Shown here piece by piece: positions 11,238-21,536 of a stretch of 64,000 bases of DNA (the stretch's first letter is position 1; every line of letters begins with the position of its first letter). The stretch spans positions 1,984,001 through 2,048,000 of the forward strand of contig NC_091276.1 of the NCBI RefSeq assembly GCF_042100115.1. Direction: 5' to 3'. The position numbers were made by a program, and so were the translations under genes. The notes beneath the pieces were generated by a model, which saw only the letters and a list, made by a program, of their open reading frames with translations, was not told where the DNA came from and searched no databases. This DNA is from Alternaria dauci. Taxonomy: Eukaryota > Ascomycota > Dothideomycetes > Pleosporales > Pleosporaceae.

Positions 11238-13024
11238 ATGGAGCTCAGCACTTACAAGCCGGATGCTGACCTCGACATCATGGAGCAAGGGTCTAATCAG
11301 AGTGAGAAACTGGGAGCAACTCTTCCAAATGCGCCTGTAGGAGGACGGTCGCCAAACCAGCTTGAAGTAAGTATCATCTGACCTGCTTCACCAAGGAGCA
11401 TCGTTGACGAGAACAGAGGTACATAAACCTCTCTGCTGTGATTAATTTCGCCGTCATCATCCTCGCGTCATGGGAGTCATTTGCAGTGACCTTTCAGTTC
11501 GCCTTGACCAACGGTGGCCCGGCCTCTATCTTCTACGGCAGTATCTTGGCAGGTATCGGCGCCTGTGCCGTTGGTTTCTCGCTGGCAGAGCTGGCTTCGA
11601 TGTATGTCTCTAGCACCAGATCGAGACGCTCGTTAATATCTCGATAGAGATCCCACCGTCGGTGCTCAGTACCGCTGGTCAGCCAATCTCGCTCCTGTTG
11701 CCCCTCGCTTTTGGGGATTGTTACAAGGTAGGTCGACGTACCCCACGATACCTACCAGAACTGACCTCACAACAGGATGGATCACTGTCGGAGCCTGGTG
11801 CTTCGCTTGTGCTGGACCGCCTTCCATTCTTGCGAACATGATCACCTCGTTGGCGATCTTTAACAACGAGAACTATGTCCCTCAAAGATGGCACACCAGT
11901 CTTATCATGATTGCGATCATGATTATACCCTTCACATTTAACCTTTGGTTTCGAAAGCTCCTTGACACCTTCGAGATCACAGGTGGCATACTCCACATAT
12001 GCCTCTTCGTTGTGGTAATTGTCGTCTTTGTTGTATTTGGACCGCGCAGCGACCCTGCATTCGTCTTCAAGACACTGACATGGGAGGAGTCTGGTTGGAA
12101 CAACAAGGGTGTGTCTTGGGGTCTCGGACTTCTGAGTATGACATTCTCCGTTACTGGAGCTGACAGCGTTCTGCACATGTGTACGTCTATACAGTCTCGC
12201 ATGGCGCTCTTTCACTGATTAGATGTGTAGGCGACGAGGTCAAGAAGGTGCGCACGCGTGTGCCGCGCAGTATCATCATCACATGTGTCGCAAACTCAAT
12301 CATGTTGATCATCTTTGCTACCATTCTCCTGTTCTACATGGGCCCACTCGATGATGTCGTGGCTACGCCGCTTCCACTGCTATGGATCCTCTACAACATT
12401 AGTGGCTCATCAGTAGCAGCCAATGTTCTCACCGCGCTCATAGCGGTGATCTTCTTCTTCGCACTCTTCAACATCTTTGCTTCGGTCTCGAGATTAGTGT
12501 GGGTGTTTGCCCGCGATAACGGCCTGCCCTTCTCCAACTTCTTCTCATACGTATGTAGCCTGCTCGGCTTCGCGTGTTGCGCTGACTGACAATGTTAGGT
12601 CCATCCTACACTCAAACTCCCGGTCAATGCTCTTCTCCTCGTCGGAACCATCGTAACCTGTCTGTCTCTAATCTACATCGCCAGCGCAACCGCCTTCAAT
12701 GCACTTATCTCCCTGCAAGCGTTCGCCCTGCATATATCATACTTCTTTCCGATCCTGTTTATGCTGCTGCGCAAGATTCGAGGCCCGTCTCCACCATATG
12801 GACCATTCAAGATGGGTGTTGTCGGTGTACCCGTCAACATGTTCGCGCTATGCTACCTGGTTTTCGTCGTACTTTGGATGCCGTTTCCACAGGTTCTGCC
12901 GGTCACAGGAGATAACATGAACTATGCGGGGCCTATATTTGGTGCTGTAGTGCTTGGAGCTCTCGCACATTGGTTCATCAGTGGGCATAGGACCTTTAAG
13001 ATGCCTGTAATCCGGTACGAGTAG
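11238..13024 (+). CDS. APC-superfamily amino acid/GABA/choline-type permease
   Basis: Six exons join in frame as join(11238..11366,11417..11601,11648..11727,11776..12180,12231..12550,12599..13024), giving 514 residues. The introns are 46-50 nt. The product is a 12-helix plasma-membrane transporter of the amino acid/choline permease type (Uga4/Hnm1-like). Helix 1 includes FAVIILASWESFAVTFQFAL. The conserved loop is ELASIDPTVGAQYRW across the second intron. The helix 6 region ends in SVTGADSVLHMCDEVKKVRTRVPRSI, the usual HMSDEV-like signature with Cys in place of Ser, and helix 8 is followed by FARDNGLPFS. These motifs are standard for the group. The substrate (GABA, choline or another amino acid) cannot be decided from motifs. 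It lies divergently from the rhodopsin-domain gene. Confidence 0.87.
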
Positions 13025-13595
13025 GACTGGAGTGACAATAAATCTGGTTGTACTGGATATTTTGTTTGGTATAAAGGAGGTTCGGGAAAAAATCGATTCG
13101 CAACCGAGTCTTCTGTACATAGAAGAAATGAGCCAGGCTTGTCCCTTACATAACATTAGCGTTTCGCCTAGTGGTTGGGGTGCCACACGAGCAGCTATCC
13201 GGCGCAGGGCAGGATCTCCAGCTCCACATACCCTTCCTCACATCATCTGGCTAGCATGCCCGCCGCATACCTGCATATGACTGCGCCGCAACGTGATCAG
13301 AGGAGTCAACGCAGAAAAGCAACAATGAAGGACGTCTTAGCGGTCTGCCTGTTATGTAAAATACCCGAAACCCGCATGATTGGTCTTTTCAACAGCGATC
13401 TTCGCCTTTACGAACGTTGTTTACTCGTGTTACACGGGGCTGACGGGACGACGTCAGATGCTGACGGCTTCATAGTATAAGGAGGGTGGAGACGATGCGT
13501 ATAGAACAAACCCTGATATCGCATGCTCGGCTGCTTTACGGAACGTACTACCATTTCGTTGCAAACTCGTGTTCCTATATCGGAGCTACCCTACG
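13025..13595. other. Intergenic region upstream of the tubby-like gene
   Basis: These 571 bases hold the 3' UTR of the permease and the promoter of the next gene. Small open frames here have no recognisable content. Confidence 0.4.
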
Positions 13596-14283
13596 ATGGC
13601 TCCGACCCTTCCACCCATGCCGCTACCTGGCCTCGTCATAGTCCCGAATTGGACGGCCCAGCACCAAGAGTCCTTTCTCATGAAAAATGAAGACACCCCC
13701 AAGGGCAAGTGTCAAAGTCTGGTCAGCTACCTCACACCTGATGGCAAAGCTGGAGCTCCATTTCTTCAGATCAAAGAAGAAGAACCAGATGTCATCCTAT
13801 TCAGGACGATGGAAGGACAAGAGGCGATGCGAATCAATGTTGAGCGGCACAATATCAAGCTCAAGACTGAATATAGAGCACTGCGGAGTGCGGATGCGAA
13901 GGCGATATGGGATGTTCATCTGAAGATCTCATGGAGAGTTCCTAGATGGGGTATGTTGTTTCCTCGTCCCTATCCGCTCCTCCTTGATCCTTTTGTCCAA
14001 CTAACATGCATCTTTATTAGACCTCTTGATCCACGACAAGTACCTCGAGAACCAAAGCATCGAGTTTGAGAAGGACGTCGCGGGTGAAGAAAAGGGTCTC
14101 GTCGCCAATGGCATTCCGGTTATGACCGTCTCTCGACATGCCAAGTGGGCGCATCGGCATGCGGAGTGGGAGGTTCATGTAGCGCCGGGTATGGACCTCT
14201 TGTTGGCGTTGGGTATGGCATGGATCCGGTCAGATCAGCAGAAGACAGCCGATGCCGCATCGGGCACGGTCATCATGTTTTAA
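13596..14283 (+). CDS. Tubby C-terminal/LURP-one-like protein
   Basis: The model join(13596..13950,14021..14283) gives 205 residues, with a 70-nt intron carrying a CTAAC branch site. A beta-rich body (DVILFRTMEGQEAMRINVERHNIKL, then DVHLKISWRVPRW joined across the intron to DLLIHDKYLE) is followed by a single C-terminal hydrophobic helix (MDLLLALGMAWIRSDQQKT). This matches the tubby C-terminal-like fold shared by LURP-one-related proteins and scramblases, a frequent uncharacterised family in Dothideomycetes. The in-frame ATG at 13596 is the first true ATG. The gene ends 92 nt before the stop of the convergent receptor gene. The family call rests on pattern memory; the function is unknown. Confidence 0.6.
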
Positions 14284-14375
14284 AAAGGCGAATAATGTCT
14301 CTGCTGGGCGCCAAAGTATGCCTTGTTGAGAATGAAAGGGCGTTGTTCATGTATCCAGAACATCGTGTCTCCTAC

Positions 14376-16146
14376 TCACTCAGGATTGTCGCGACTCCAT
14401 ACTCTAGCCAGTCCCTTGAAGCTGTTCATGCGCTCGTGTGAATATGTTCGTTCGGGCAGACATCCGATTGTTGGTAGTGCTGTGACTTCATCCCCCAAGA
14501 CGCTTTGTCTATCGTGAGACCTGACCTGAGCGCCTGGAACTTTGCGTAGTTCTATAGCGTTCTTTTGATGTCCATAGGGCGGTTGGGAGAGTATGCCACC
14601 CACGTCACTGTAATTACTTATCGCAGAATTCAGGCGGCGAGGACTAGTTTGCGCGTGTAAGGAGAAGTGTGAAGCGAGGGGTGATGTTGCAACCCAAGGC
14701 CAGCGACCGCTCATGATACTCTTCCTGGACCCATACTGAGGGTCACTCTGGTCGGCACCCAGCGAGATCCAACTGCAGCCCGAACGTTGGTGCCATTCCT
14801 TCTGCGACGGTTGCGCTAACGGGAGTGCTTGCTGTGGATCCGAGTTACTCTGTTTCGATTGCTTCGAAGGGTGGGTAACATGGGAAAAGAATTCTTTGAC
14901 GCTTTTAGGCAACAGTTTGACCATCAATATCCGAATGGACGGTAGCGATACGCAAAGGAAACCTGCCGCAAGTTCCAGCTCTGTCCAGATGGTGACAGGG
15001 ACGTAGTCCCATGTAGGATCGACGGATATCTTGAACTTCGTCAGGGTGTGAAGACGAACGACAGTTGCAATGCATCCAAAAGTGCCAATAGCAAACATGA
15101 AGCCTACCGCAATCTTGCGATAACGTTTCATCTGCAGTTTTCGGACGAAAAACAAAGGCAATACCAGGAGGATGACGTCTTGTGCAATGGCACTCGCGGA
15201 GTTTGCGTAGGCGGTGGTCTGGAGGTCCGAGCACTTTCCTTTCACATCCCGATTCCAGAAATACTCAACCGGCTCGCATACGAAGATGGTCAAGAAGAAG
15301 ATCAGGATCGAGTTGATGATGAATGCGGCCAGAACAACATAAGCGGAGATCCGAAAGCTTGACGAATGGAAGATCTCGAGGTAAAAGAGGACCAGGGAGA
15401 TCTTGATGAGGCCAAGAACGATGACATAGGTCGACCAGCATACAAAGACTGGATGTTGTTAGCATATTGGTGCGCCCGAGGGCAACAGGTATGATGGAAC
15501 GCACAGTAGCGGAGAACGGGTAGTAACGCTCCATCCTCGAGATTCCACAAATGTTCGCCAAAGCCTCGTTTCGTCACTATATCGTGTCAGCCGTGGTGTA
15601 CGCTAGGTAACGGGTGTATCAACTTACTGGCGAGCACGCACCCTACAGGTAGAGCGCATAATATGATGGCAAGGATAACGATATAGTCGTCCAGCGCAAG
15701 CCTTTTACTCACTATCTTTCCTGCAATCCGAAGGCATACGGAGACAACGGCAATCGAATATATGATGCCGGTCCACATGAAGATATTCACTCGCTGTGAT
15801 TCCTTAGAGAGATTGCAAAGATCGGCCTGGACCCTAGCGGTCTCCGTACTGTCCTGCATGGTGCAATTCGCAAGCATGCATGTCGACACACTTGCCGTGA
15901 AGTCGGTATTGCTGCAAATGCACGCAGCATCATCCAGGGCACAGCCACTTGCAGGAAGGAAGGATATCATGCAGAGAAGCTACATGTCGTTAGCAGTAAT
16001 ACGAGACATTGTAGCCGACCACTTACTCCGCATGCGGGAATATCAGCGATGCCTAGCTCCCTTTTATCCATGTAGCTGCCCGACGCGTGTACATGGCCGA
16101 AAGTCAGAAACAAACAAATGACTGAAATCAGCGCATGAAGATGCAT
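14376..16146 (-). CDS. CFEM-domain rhodopsin-type receptor (Pth11-like GPCR)
   Basis: Four exons, complement(join(14376..15448,15505..15576,15628..15979,16027..16146)), give 538 residues. A signal peptide (MHLHALISVICLFLTFGHVHA) precedes a CFEM domain whose eight Cys are visible from PACGLLCMISFLPASGC through DDAACICSN to CMLANC and DLC; the conserved Asp precedes the CIC pair. Seven helices follow, with motifs typical of the Pth11 class: LALDDYIVILAIILC, YFFVCWSTYVIVLGLIKISLVLFYLEIF, ELELAAGFLCVSLPSIRILMVKLLP. The cytoplasmic tail is about 150 residues long and Ser/Gln-rich. Pth11 of Magnaporthe is needed for surface sensing before infection; other CFEM receptors vary in role. Start 16146 was chosen over an upstream in-frame Met because it gives a clean signal peptide. 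CFEM proteins can bind haem, but nothing here shows that. Confidence 0.88.
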
Positions 16147-17624
16147 ATCGCAAGCGGTGACTGCACGAGATCGTAAAACAGACAGAACATGAAGCCTGGC
16201 TAGCAGCACCGGCGACTTTTCATCAGGATAGAGGACGAATGGGTCTAGGGGGTGCGGCGCACTCTAGTGCTGCAAACTGTTTCTTCTGATCCCCCATCCG
16301 ATACGGCTTGCAAAGCGTGTTTGGGCTCAGTGTAGTGCCCTGATCATGGAGCCAATCATGTGAGATGGCGATCCCACCACAGCGCAGCCGTGATGTTGAG
16401 CTCTGACTAGTCTTGCGCCGTCGCAACGGCTTGACTCGTGATTGACCACGACACATGGGCATGCCGCCCAACGCCATCGGCAGTCGTTGGGGCTATTGCG
16501 CATTATCCATGGCGACTCTGGCTCTCTACTGCAGGGACAAAGCTTGCGTTGCTGGTCTAACGGCGCGCCTCGGCTGTTCACGCCTTTGCCACGCGATATT
16601 AAGACGGCTTCGTGGATTAGTGATAGGATCGATGGTTCCGGAGACAAAGAGGGTTTGCGCTAATGAAGCTGTGGACAGAGTTCGCCATGCCCATGCGACG
16701 AGAGGCGTAGAGCTCGACAGCGACAAGGTAAATCGAATGCGATGCGACACGTCTGATAACGTTGCGAAGACGGGCGAGTATGTAGAGCTGAAAACCTTGC
16801 AGTGGCGGTACAGCGGCTCGACTTGAAGACGCGCAAGGAAGTGGAGTTTGTGAGGGAAGGTTGAAACAGGAGGGGTTGGGGAAAGGAGAATTTCATGTGC
16901 TTACATCATCGCCAACGCGATCTGGGGGAATGTCGCGTCCCAAGTCCATATGGATGCGGCTCCGTACTTTGCCATGCAGTCTCATTGAAGTGTGTGCGAA
17001 AGTTGACAGACAGGCAACCGCTCGCTATGGCTGATCGCCGCATGCATAACTCTATGGCAAAACCTCGGAGCAGATGACTTCCCAGGTTGTCGCTGTCCGT
17101 GCCGATCACCTTCCATGGAACCCAGATTCTGCCCCGGCCCTTAGGATTCCCACGTTCCTCGGTAACGGCTTCGCATACGTGCTGCCCGATTTCTCCCTTG
17201 TATGGTGTGGGTCGAGTGGCTGACGGTGCCATTGATTCGAGAATCCGCTGCACCCTAGCCGCATTGAGGAATATCTCCATCCTGCTCCTATTGAGACATG
17301 TGCGGCAGCTCACACAAAGTTTGAAGACGATCTGCTTCTAGGGGTGCCGCGCTTTCTGAGTCCACACAGCTGGACTCTCTGACATGTGTCGTCGGCCTTT
17401 GGCTTCTGGAGACACTCTGCATGTTTCACTATGGTCGCAGCTTTATTGGAGAAATGCTCGAAAGTCGTCTGCCCTACCAGAGACTCTGGACACACATTGG
17501 CACGATCTGGTCATGTCCAAAGCGCATCAGGAGTGTGAGGAAATGTTCTGGTGCTATGCTCTCGGAACTCGGCTACATTACTGGACATCTTGCGTATTCT
17601 TTATAGCGATCTCAGGTTTATACA
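16147..17624. other. Gene-poor interval before the repeat island
   Basis: About 1.5 kb carries no gene I can support. A 135-codon open frame on the minus strand (16906-17313) has no recognisable domain and no splice support. The interval contains the promoter of the CFEM receptor. Confidence 0.4.
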
Positions 17625-17880
17625 AACCCAACAGTAACGCTAACGAGTGCCTGTGACAGAGCAGCTTGGTTTTTTTTAAATCATACTCCAGTCGCTAAAT
17701 TCTAATCTAAAGGTATACACTATTGGTTTCATAGAGGCTGTTGCTTTGATAGAGACCAAGTCGCCTGGAGAATTGAGGAAACAGGAAGCTTCTGAAGCAT
17801 CCCGTGTCAATGTAGGCTCCACAGCGAGGTTTGGCAAAGTGGTGGTTTCTGATCTATCTAGTAAGCAGACTCACATATAC
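17625..17880 (+). repeat. Degenerate direct repeat R3, copy a
   Basis: This segment aligns by eye with 18345-18562 in the same orientation. Shared blocks, in order, are gtgcctg...acagag, aaggtatacact, ggaaac-gga-agctt, agtgtaggc-ccaca and agactcac. The two copies enclose about 460 bases that contain the R1a and R2a repeats. Confidence 0.6.
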
Positions 17881-17941
17881 AAAATCACATATACACATTC
17901 ACATATACACATTCACATATACACATTCACATATACACATT
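17872..17941 (+). repeat. 14-nt minisatellite, five units
   Basis: The unit cacatatacacatt is repeated in tandem. The first unit (17872-17885) has one altered end, and the next four (17886-17941) are perfect. It sits directly after repeat R3a. Confidence 0.95.
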
Positions 17942-17960
17942 CACAGTTGCCGAACCCAGC

Positions 17961-18120
17961 AAATTAACACCACAAGAGTGTAAAGTCGCTGTTTTAATCT
18001 CAGTAGAGGCCTACAATATCGCAATAACTACTATCTAGGTAGGGTTGAGCTTTAGGAAATAGTTGATTGTGTATAGCTTTAGTTCGCTGGGTCTGTCGTC
18101 AGAGTCACCGCTGTACCGTA
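17961..18120 (+). repeat. Dispersed repeat R1, copy a
   Basis: About 155 bases match the three tandem copies at 24855-25345. Diagnostic blocks are caccac-agagtg, aagtcgct, gataact-tt, ggttgatTgtgt, agttcgct and cagagtcaccg-ctgtaccgt. The right end overlaps the start of an inverted R2 copy. Confidence 0.6.
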
Positions 18121-18265
18121 ATTGCCACCCGCTCAACTGTAGTTTGGCGATAACCTATGACCGACAGCGAGCTACTCACGACTTCCGAAACCCACATGTT
18201 CCATACGCAAAAGGCTCTCATCAATAGACGTACCACACATCAGAGAATCGTGTCAAAAATGTATC
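18105..18265 (-). repeat. Dispersed repeat R2, copy a (inverted)
   Basis: The reverse complement of this segment aligns with 25395-25620 and 31095-31320. It shares ctctgatgtg, gagccttttgcgtat, the a-aactatagtt-like block and the terminal g-attacg-tac block. Confidence 0.65.
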
Positions 18266-18344
18266 CCCTGAGGCTAAACTGTCTGCCGGACGTCTTGCGA
18301 ATTCCTTACAGCCATCTGGGATTTACATCACACAAATGCTAACA

Positions 18345-18562
18345 CCAGCAAGTGCCTGCGTACAGAGATGCTTGCTTTCCAAGGCTTGTTCTGGTTCCTA
18401 AAGTCTGCCTGAAGGTATACACTTTTGCGTTTATAGAACTGAAGTCTTCTGGAAGACCAAGGAAACGGAAAGCTTTTAGAGCTCCTGTTGTTAGTGTAGG
18501 CGCCACAGTCAAAGTTGGGCGAGGTGATGGTGATGATATGCCTAATTCGTAGACTCACGTCT
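18345..18562 (+). repeat. Degenerate direct repeat R3, copy b
   Basis: This is the second copy of the repeat at 17625-17880 and lies 150 bases before the start of the zinc-knuckle-like gene. Together the two copies resemble short terminal direct repeats of a miniature retroelement, but no primer-binding site or target-site duplication could be confirmed by eye. Confidence 0.55.
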
Positions 18563-18711
18563 AAAACCTCACTTTCATCGTAAGTCTTTTCAGTCACTGT
18601 CTTTCCATCGGCATCTAGCGTGGGGCACAGACCAAACGTGTCGCACGTTCAACCTACAAGACTGCTTTTGCGTCCTGCTCTTCTACTCCCCCAACCAAGC
18701 GAGCAATCACC

Positions 18712-19956
18712 ATGGTACGTATCTTTTCTCTGGCCCTCGACGCTGTCCATTGGTGTTGATCATAGCTAACGTATGCGCAGACTGACATCCCGCTTCCCCC
18801 GTCGCCCTCTGGGCAAACCAAGAAGGAGAAGAAGGCCGCCGCGAAGTTACTTCGCAAGGGCAAGAATGTACCTCTGCCGCAGTCGGACGATGCTGATCTC
18901 ATCGTTCAACACCCTGAGCAAGACTCCGCTCCTTTGGAGATGGAGTCGACCTCAATTTTCGTCGGGGGTCCTGGTGCTGAAACGGCTCAGGACGCTGATG
19001 GCGACCTCATGGCTCTCGGGCCTAAGGATACAAGCGACGCGGCTGCGGGCTATGTGCCCAAGGTCGACCAGCCTGAGACGGAGGGATCTTCGGACGAGCC
19101 TTGGCCGTTCATTGTCCATCCGTTTCAACAAGACTCTCTCATCCTGTATGAGAGAGTTGCGGCCTTCAACCACTTCGAGCGTACGGTGAAAACCGATCGC
19201 AGAGAGTGGGATGAGGGCCCAAGAGCTCCATGTGAGCTGTGTGGGAGGAAGCACGGTCCTCCGTGTGGTACTCCTGGCCAACTTGCTGCGCTTCGGAGCG
19301 CCCTGCTTGAAGGCAAGCAGCTTCGCAAGGAATGGTCCGAGCAAGGCGCTCAACCTCTGGGTCTTCCTCACGAGGAGATGTTGGAGGGCGAGGTGCACAT
19401 GCTCGACAGCCATAGAGGTCTGACCTCTACCACTGCCAAGACCGCGTTCTGCGGTATTTGCGCAAAGTACCACCCTGGTGGCAGGAAGGGATGCACCGTC
19501 CCCTTCTGTACCAAAGGGTGTAACCGAAACCATCAGCCGTGGGTGGCTTGTGGCGCGGCGGAGCAACGCTTCGCGCTCGTCAACAAGCACCGCAATGGTG
19601 GTAAGGGCAGGAGTGAGGAGCCGGCGCCTGCGCCTTCGACGGCAAAGGCTACGCGTGGCCTCGATACCGACAAGTTCGGTATCTTCTACGACTCCATCGG
19701 CGACGACCCCACCGTTGTCCGAGATGCTGCAGGTCTCTTCAAGGGCCTATCCAAGAAGAGGGCGGCAGAGGAATCAGCTGAGCAGGCTGGTTCAAATAAG
19801 AAGGGCAAGAAGAAGGCAGGAGGTGAGGGCTCCTGTCAATACCCGAAGCCTACGCCGAAAGGTCCAGATGGACCTGACGACAAGGGCAAGGGTAAGGCCA
19901 AACCCAAGAGGGGCGGCGCTTCGCGCCTGAACGGGAGTATCTTCAGCCATCGCTGA
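18712..19956 (+). CDS. Orphan protein with zinc-knuckle-like Cys/His clusters
   Basis: The model join(18712..18714,18781..19956) encodes 392 residues. A 66-nt intron with a CTAAC branch site follows directly after the ATG, so exon 1 supplies only the start codon. The N-terminus is Lys/Ala-rich and then acidic. Three Cys/His clusters follow: CELCGRKHGPPC (C-x2-C-x3-H-x3-C, a shortened zinc knuckle), CGICAKYHPGGRKGC, and CTVPFCTKGCNRNHQPWVAC. The C-terminal third is a long Lys/Gly/Pro-rich disordered tail with several basic stretches. The composition suggests nucleic-acid binding, perhaps Gag-like, but no protease, reverse transcriptase or integrase is nearby. I do not recognise a family. It is flanked on the left by degenerate repeats and on the right by the GIY-YIG gene, also an orphan. 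Confidence 0.65.
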
Positions 19957-21536
19957 TAGATTCGCCATCACCAGAGGAGACAACCTCTTTAAAAAACAGG
20001 CTCGGGAAGCTCATCCTCCGCGTCGGTCCGGGCGGGAACTTCGTAGACTTCGGTCTTCGATGCTAAACTGAGCATTACTTTGTTAACTATGACCTCTACT
20101 ATCGTCGTACACGATAAAGCTGATTCGCAAGTTAGGTTCACCACGAAGACGAACTGAATTTCTCTTTTGACCGCACTCCACCCTTCGACTGAACATCTCT
20201 TCCCCTGGCCTATAGTTCAGTTGCGGCTGTGCGAACTGCCTATGAGACATGTACTGACCTTACGACTTTGCCTCTTTACACGATTGTTGCCAAACAACAC
20301 GGCCGACCTGGACGAGCATGGCAGCGAAACGGCAAGCACCCAATCCATACCACCAAACACAGATCATCGTCACCGACGTCTGCGCCTCAACCCAAGGAGG
20401 CGCTCGATCAGCCCATCTACCATCTCTTGCGCCCTTTCGACGTCAGCGGTCGGACATGCGGGTATATCCTCTGTACATAAGATGTGGTAGAAATGTTTGG
20501 AGTGCTAGGGAGGACAGAATAGAGAAGGTGGAGGTACACAACAGATATAAGACACTTTGCCTTGGACAGCGTCTGGCTGCATCCCTTCGCTTGACAAGTC
20601 CTGTTAGTTTTTAGCAAAACGCATTCACCAATAACACGACCAGATGCATTGCCTTGATCATTCTTACCTGTGCCTTCGCTGCAAAAACTGGTTTAGTGAC
20701 AGAGTTCAACAATGATACTACAAATAGCCATGAAGACGCCGCGACTTTCCAGAACCGCATGAAGTTCAGGACTTTAGTTTCGACCTATCTATTTTTAAAT
20801 TATATACAGCTGCATATAGTGAAAGTAGATGTTTGGGAAACACACCTTTACCGCGATTTATTAGTGTCATCCAACAGTGTTGTGCTGTTGTGCTTGCGTC
20901 TTTTTCCAGCACGTTTATCCTTTGAATAGCTATGAAGACTAGGAACGATACGGAAGCATGGTAAGAATCGGTCTCCATATACGCGTGCTTGTGTGAGACC
21001 TGCCTTGAGTGACGGAGATTCGCCTTGCAGATGAGTCCGGCACCAGCTTGAGTTTACCATTCCATACTTTTATGCACTGATTGAGGGGCAATACGCCTGC
21101 TGCACTGTTCGATCAATGGCATGAAACCGCGTATGTCAAAAGTGAGGTTTGAGGATGCAACGGCTGTAGATGATGCACTACAGATCAGAAAACGAGGAAG
21201 CCATATCGGACACATCTCGTCACGTCTCTTGACAGAGATCGAGCGCTTTCGGAGGCGGCGGAGATGCTGGTTTTCGAGGCTGTGGGGCGTGCCTTCTCGT
21301 TCAGGTCGAGCGCGCCTGCCCATTGTTGTTTTCCATCCTATTCGGGTTCAGCGCGCCTGCCCTCGAGGCAAGAGCAGCGCCAGGACTCACCAAATGAAGC
21401 TTGACCTGGCGAAAATCGTCTCTTCTCTTTCCAATAACACCTGTAGCTTCGTGGGTACCATTCTAGCAGCCAAAGACAGCAGCTAACATAACCGCAGTTG
21501 CCCTTCATCTATCAGACGAAAGCACGAACCTACAAC
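19957..21536. other. Interval between the two orphan genes
   Basis: About 1.6 kb has no supportable gene. Near 21482-21496 a CTAAC branch-like site and a ccgcag acceptor precede the next ATG, with possible GT donors some 40 bases upstream, so the downstream gene may have a 5' UTR intron. Confidence 0.4.

Noticed and set aside
16906..17313. 135-codon minus-strand frame
   Set aside because: No domain, signal peptide, splice support or start context; it lies in a gene-poor interval.
17872..17941. Minisatellite as a CRISPR array or telomeric tract
   Set aside because: The unit is a 14-nt simple tandem without spacers and does not match TTAGGG.
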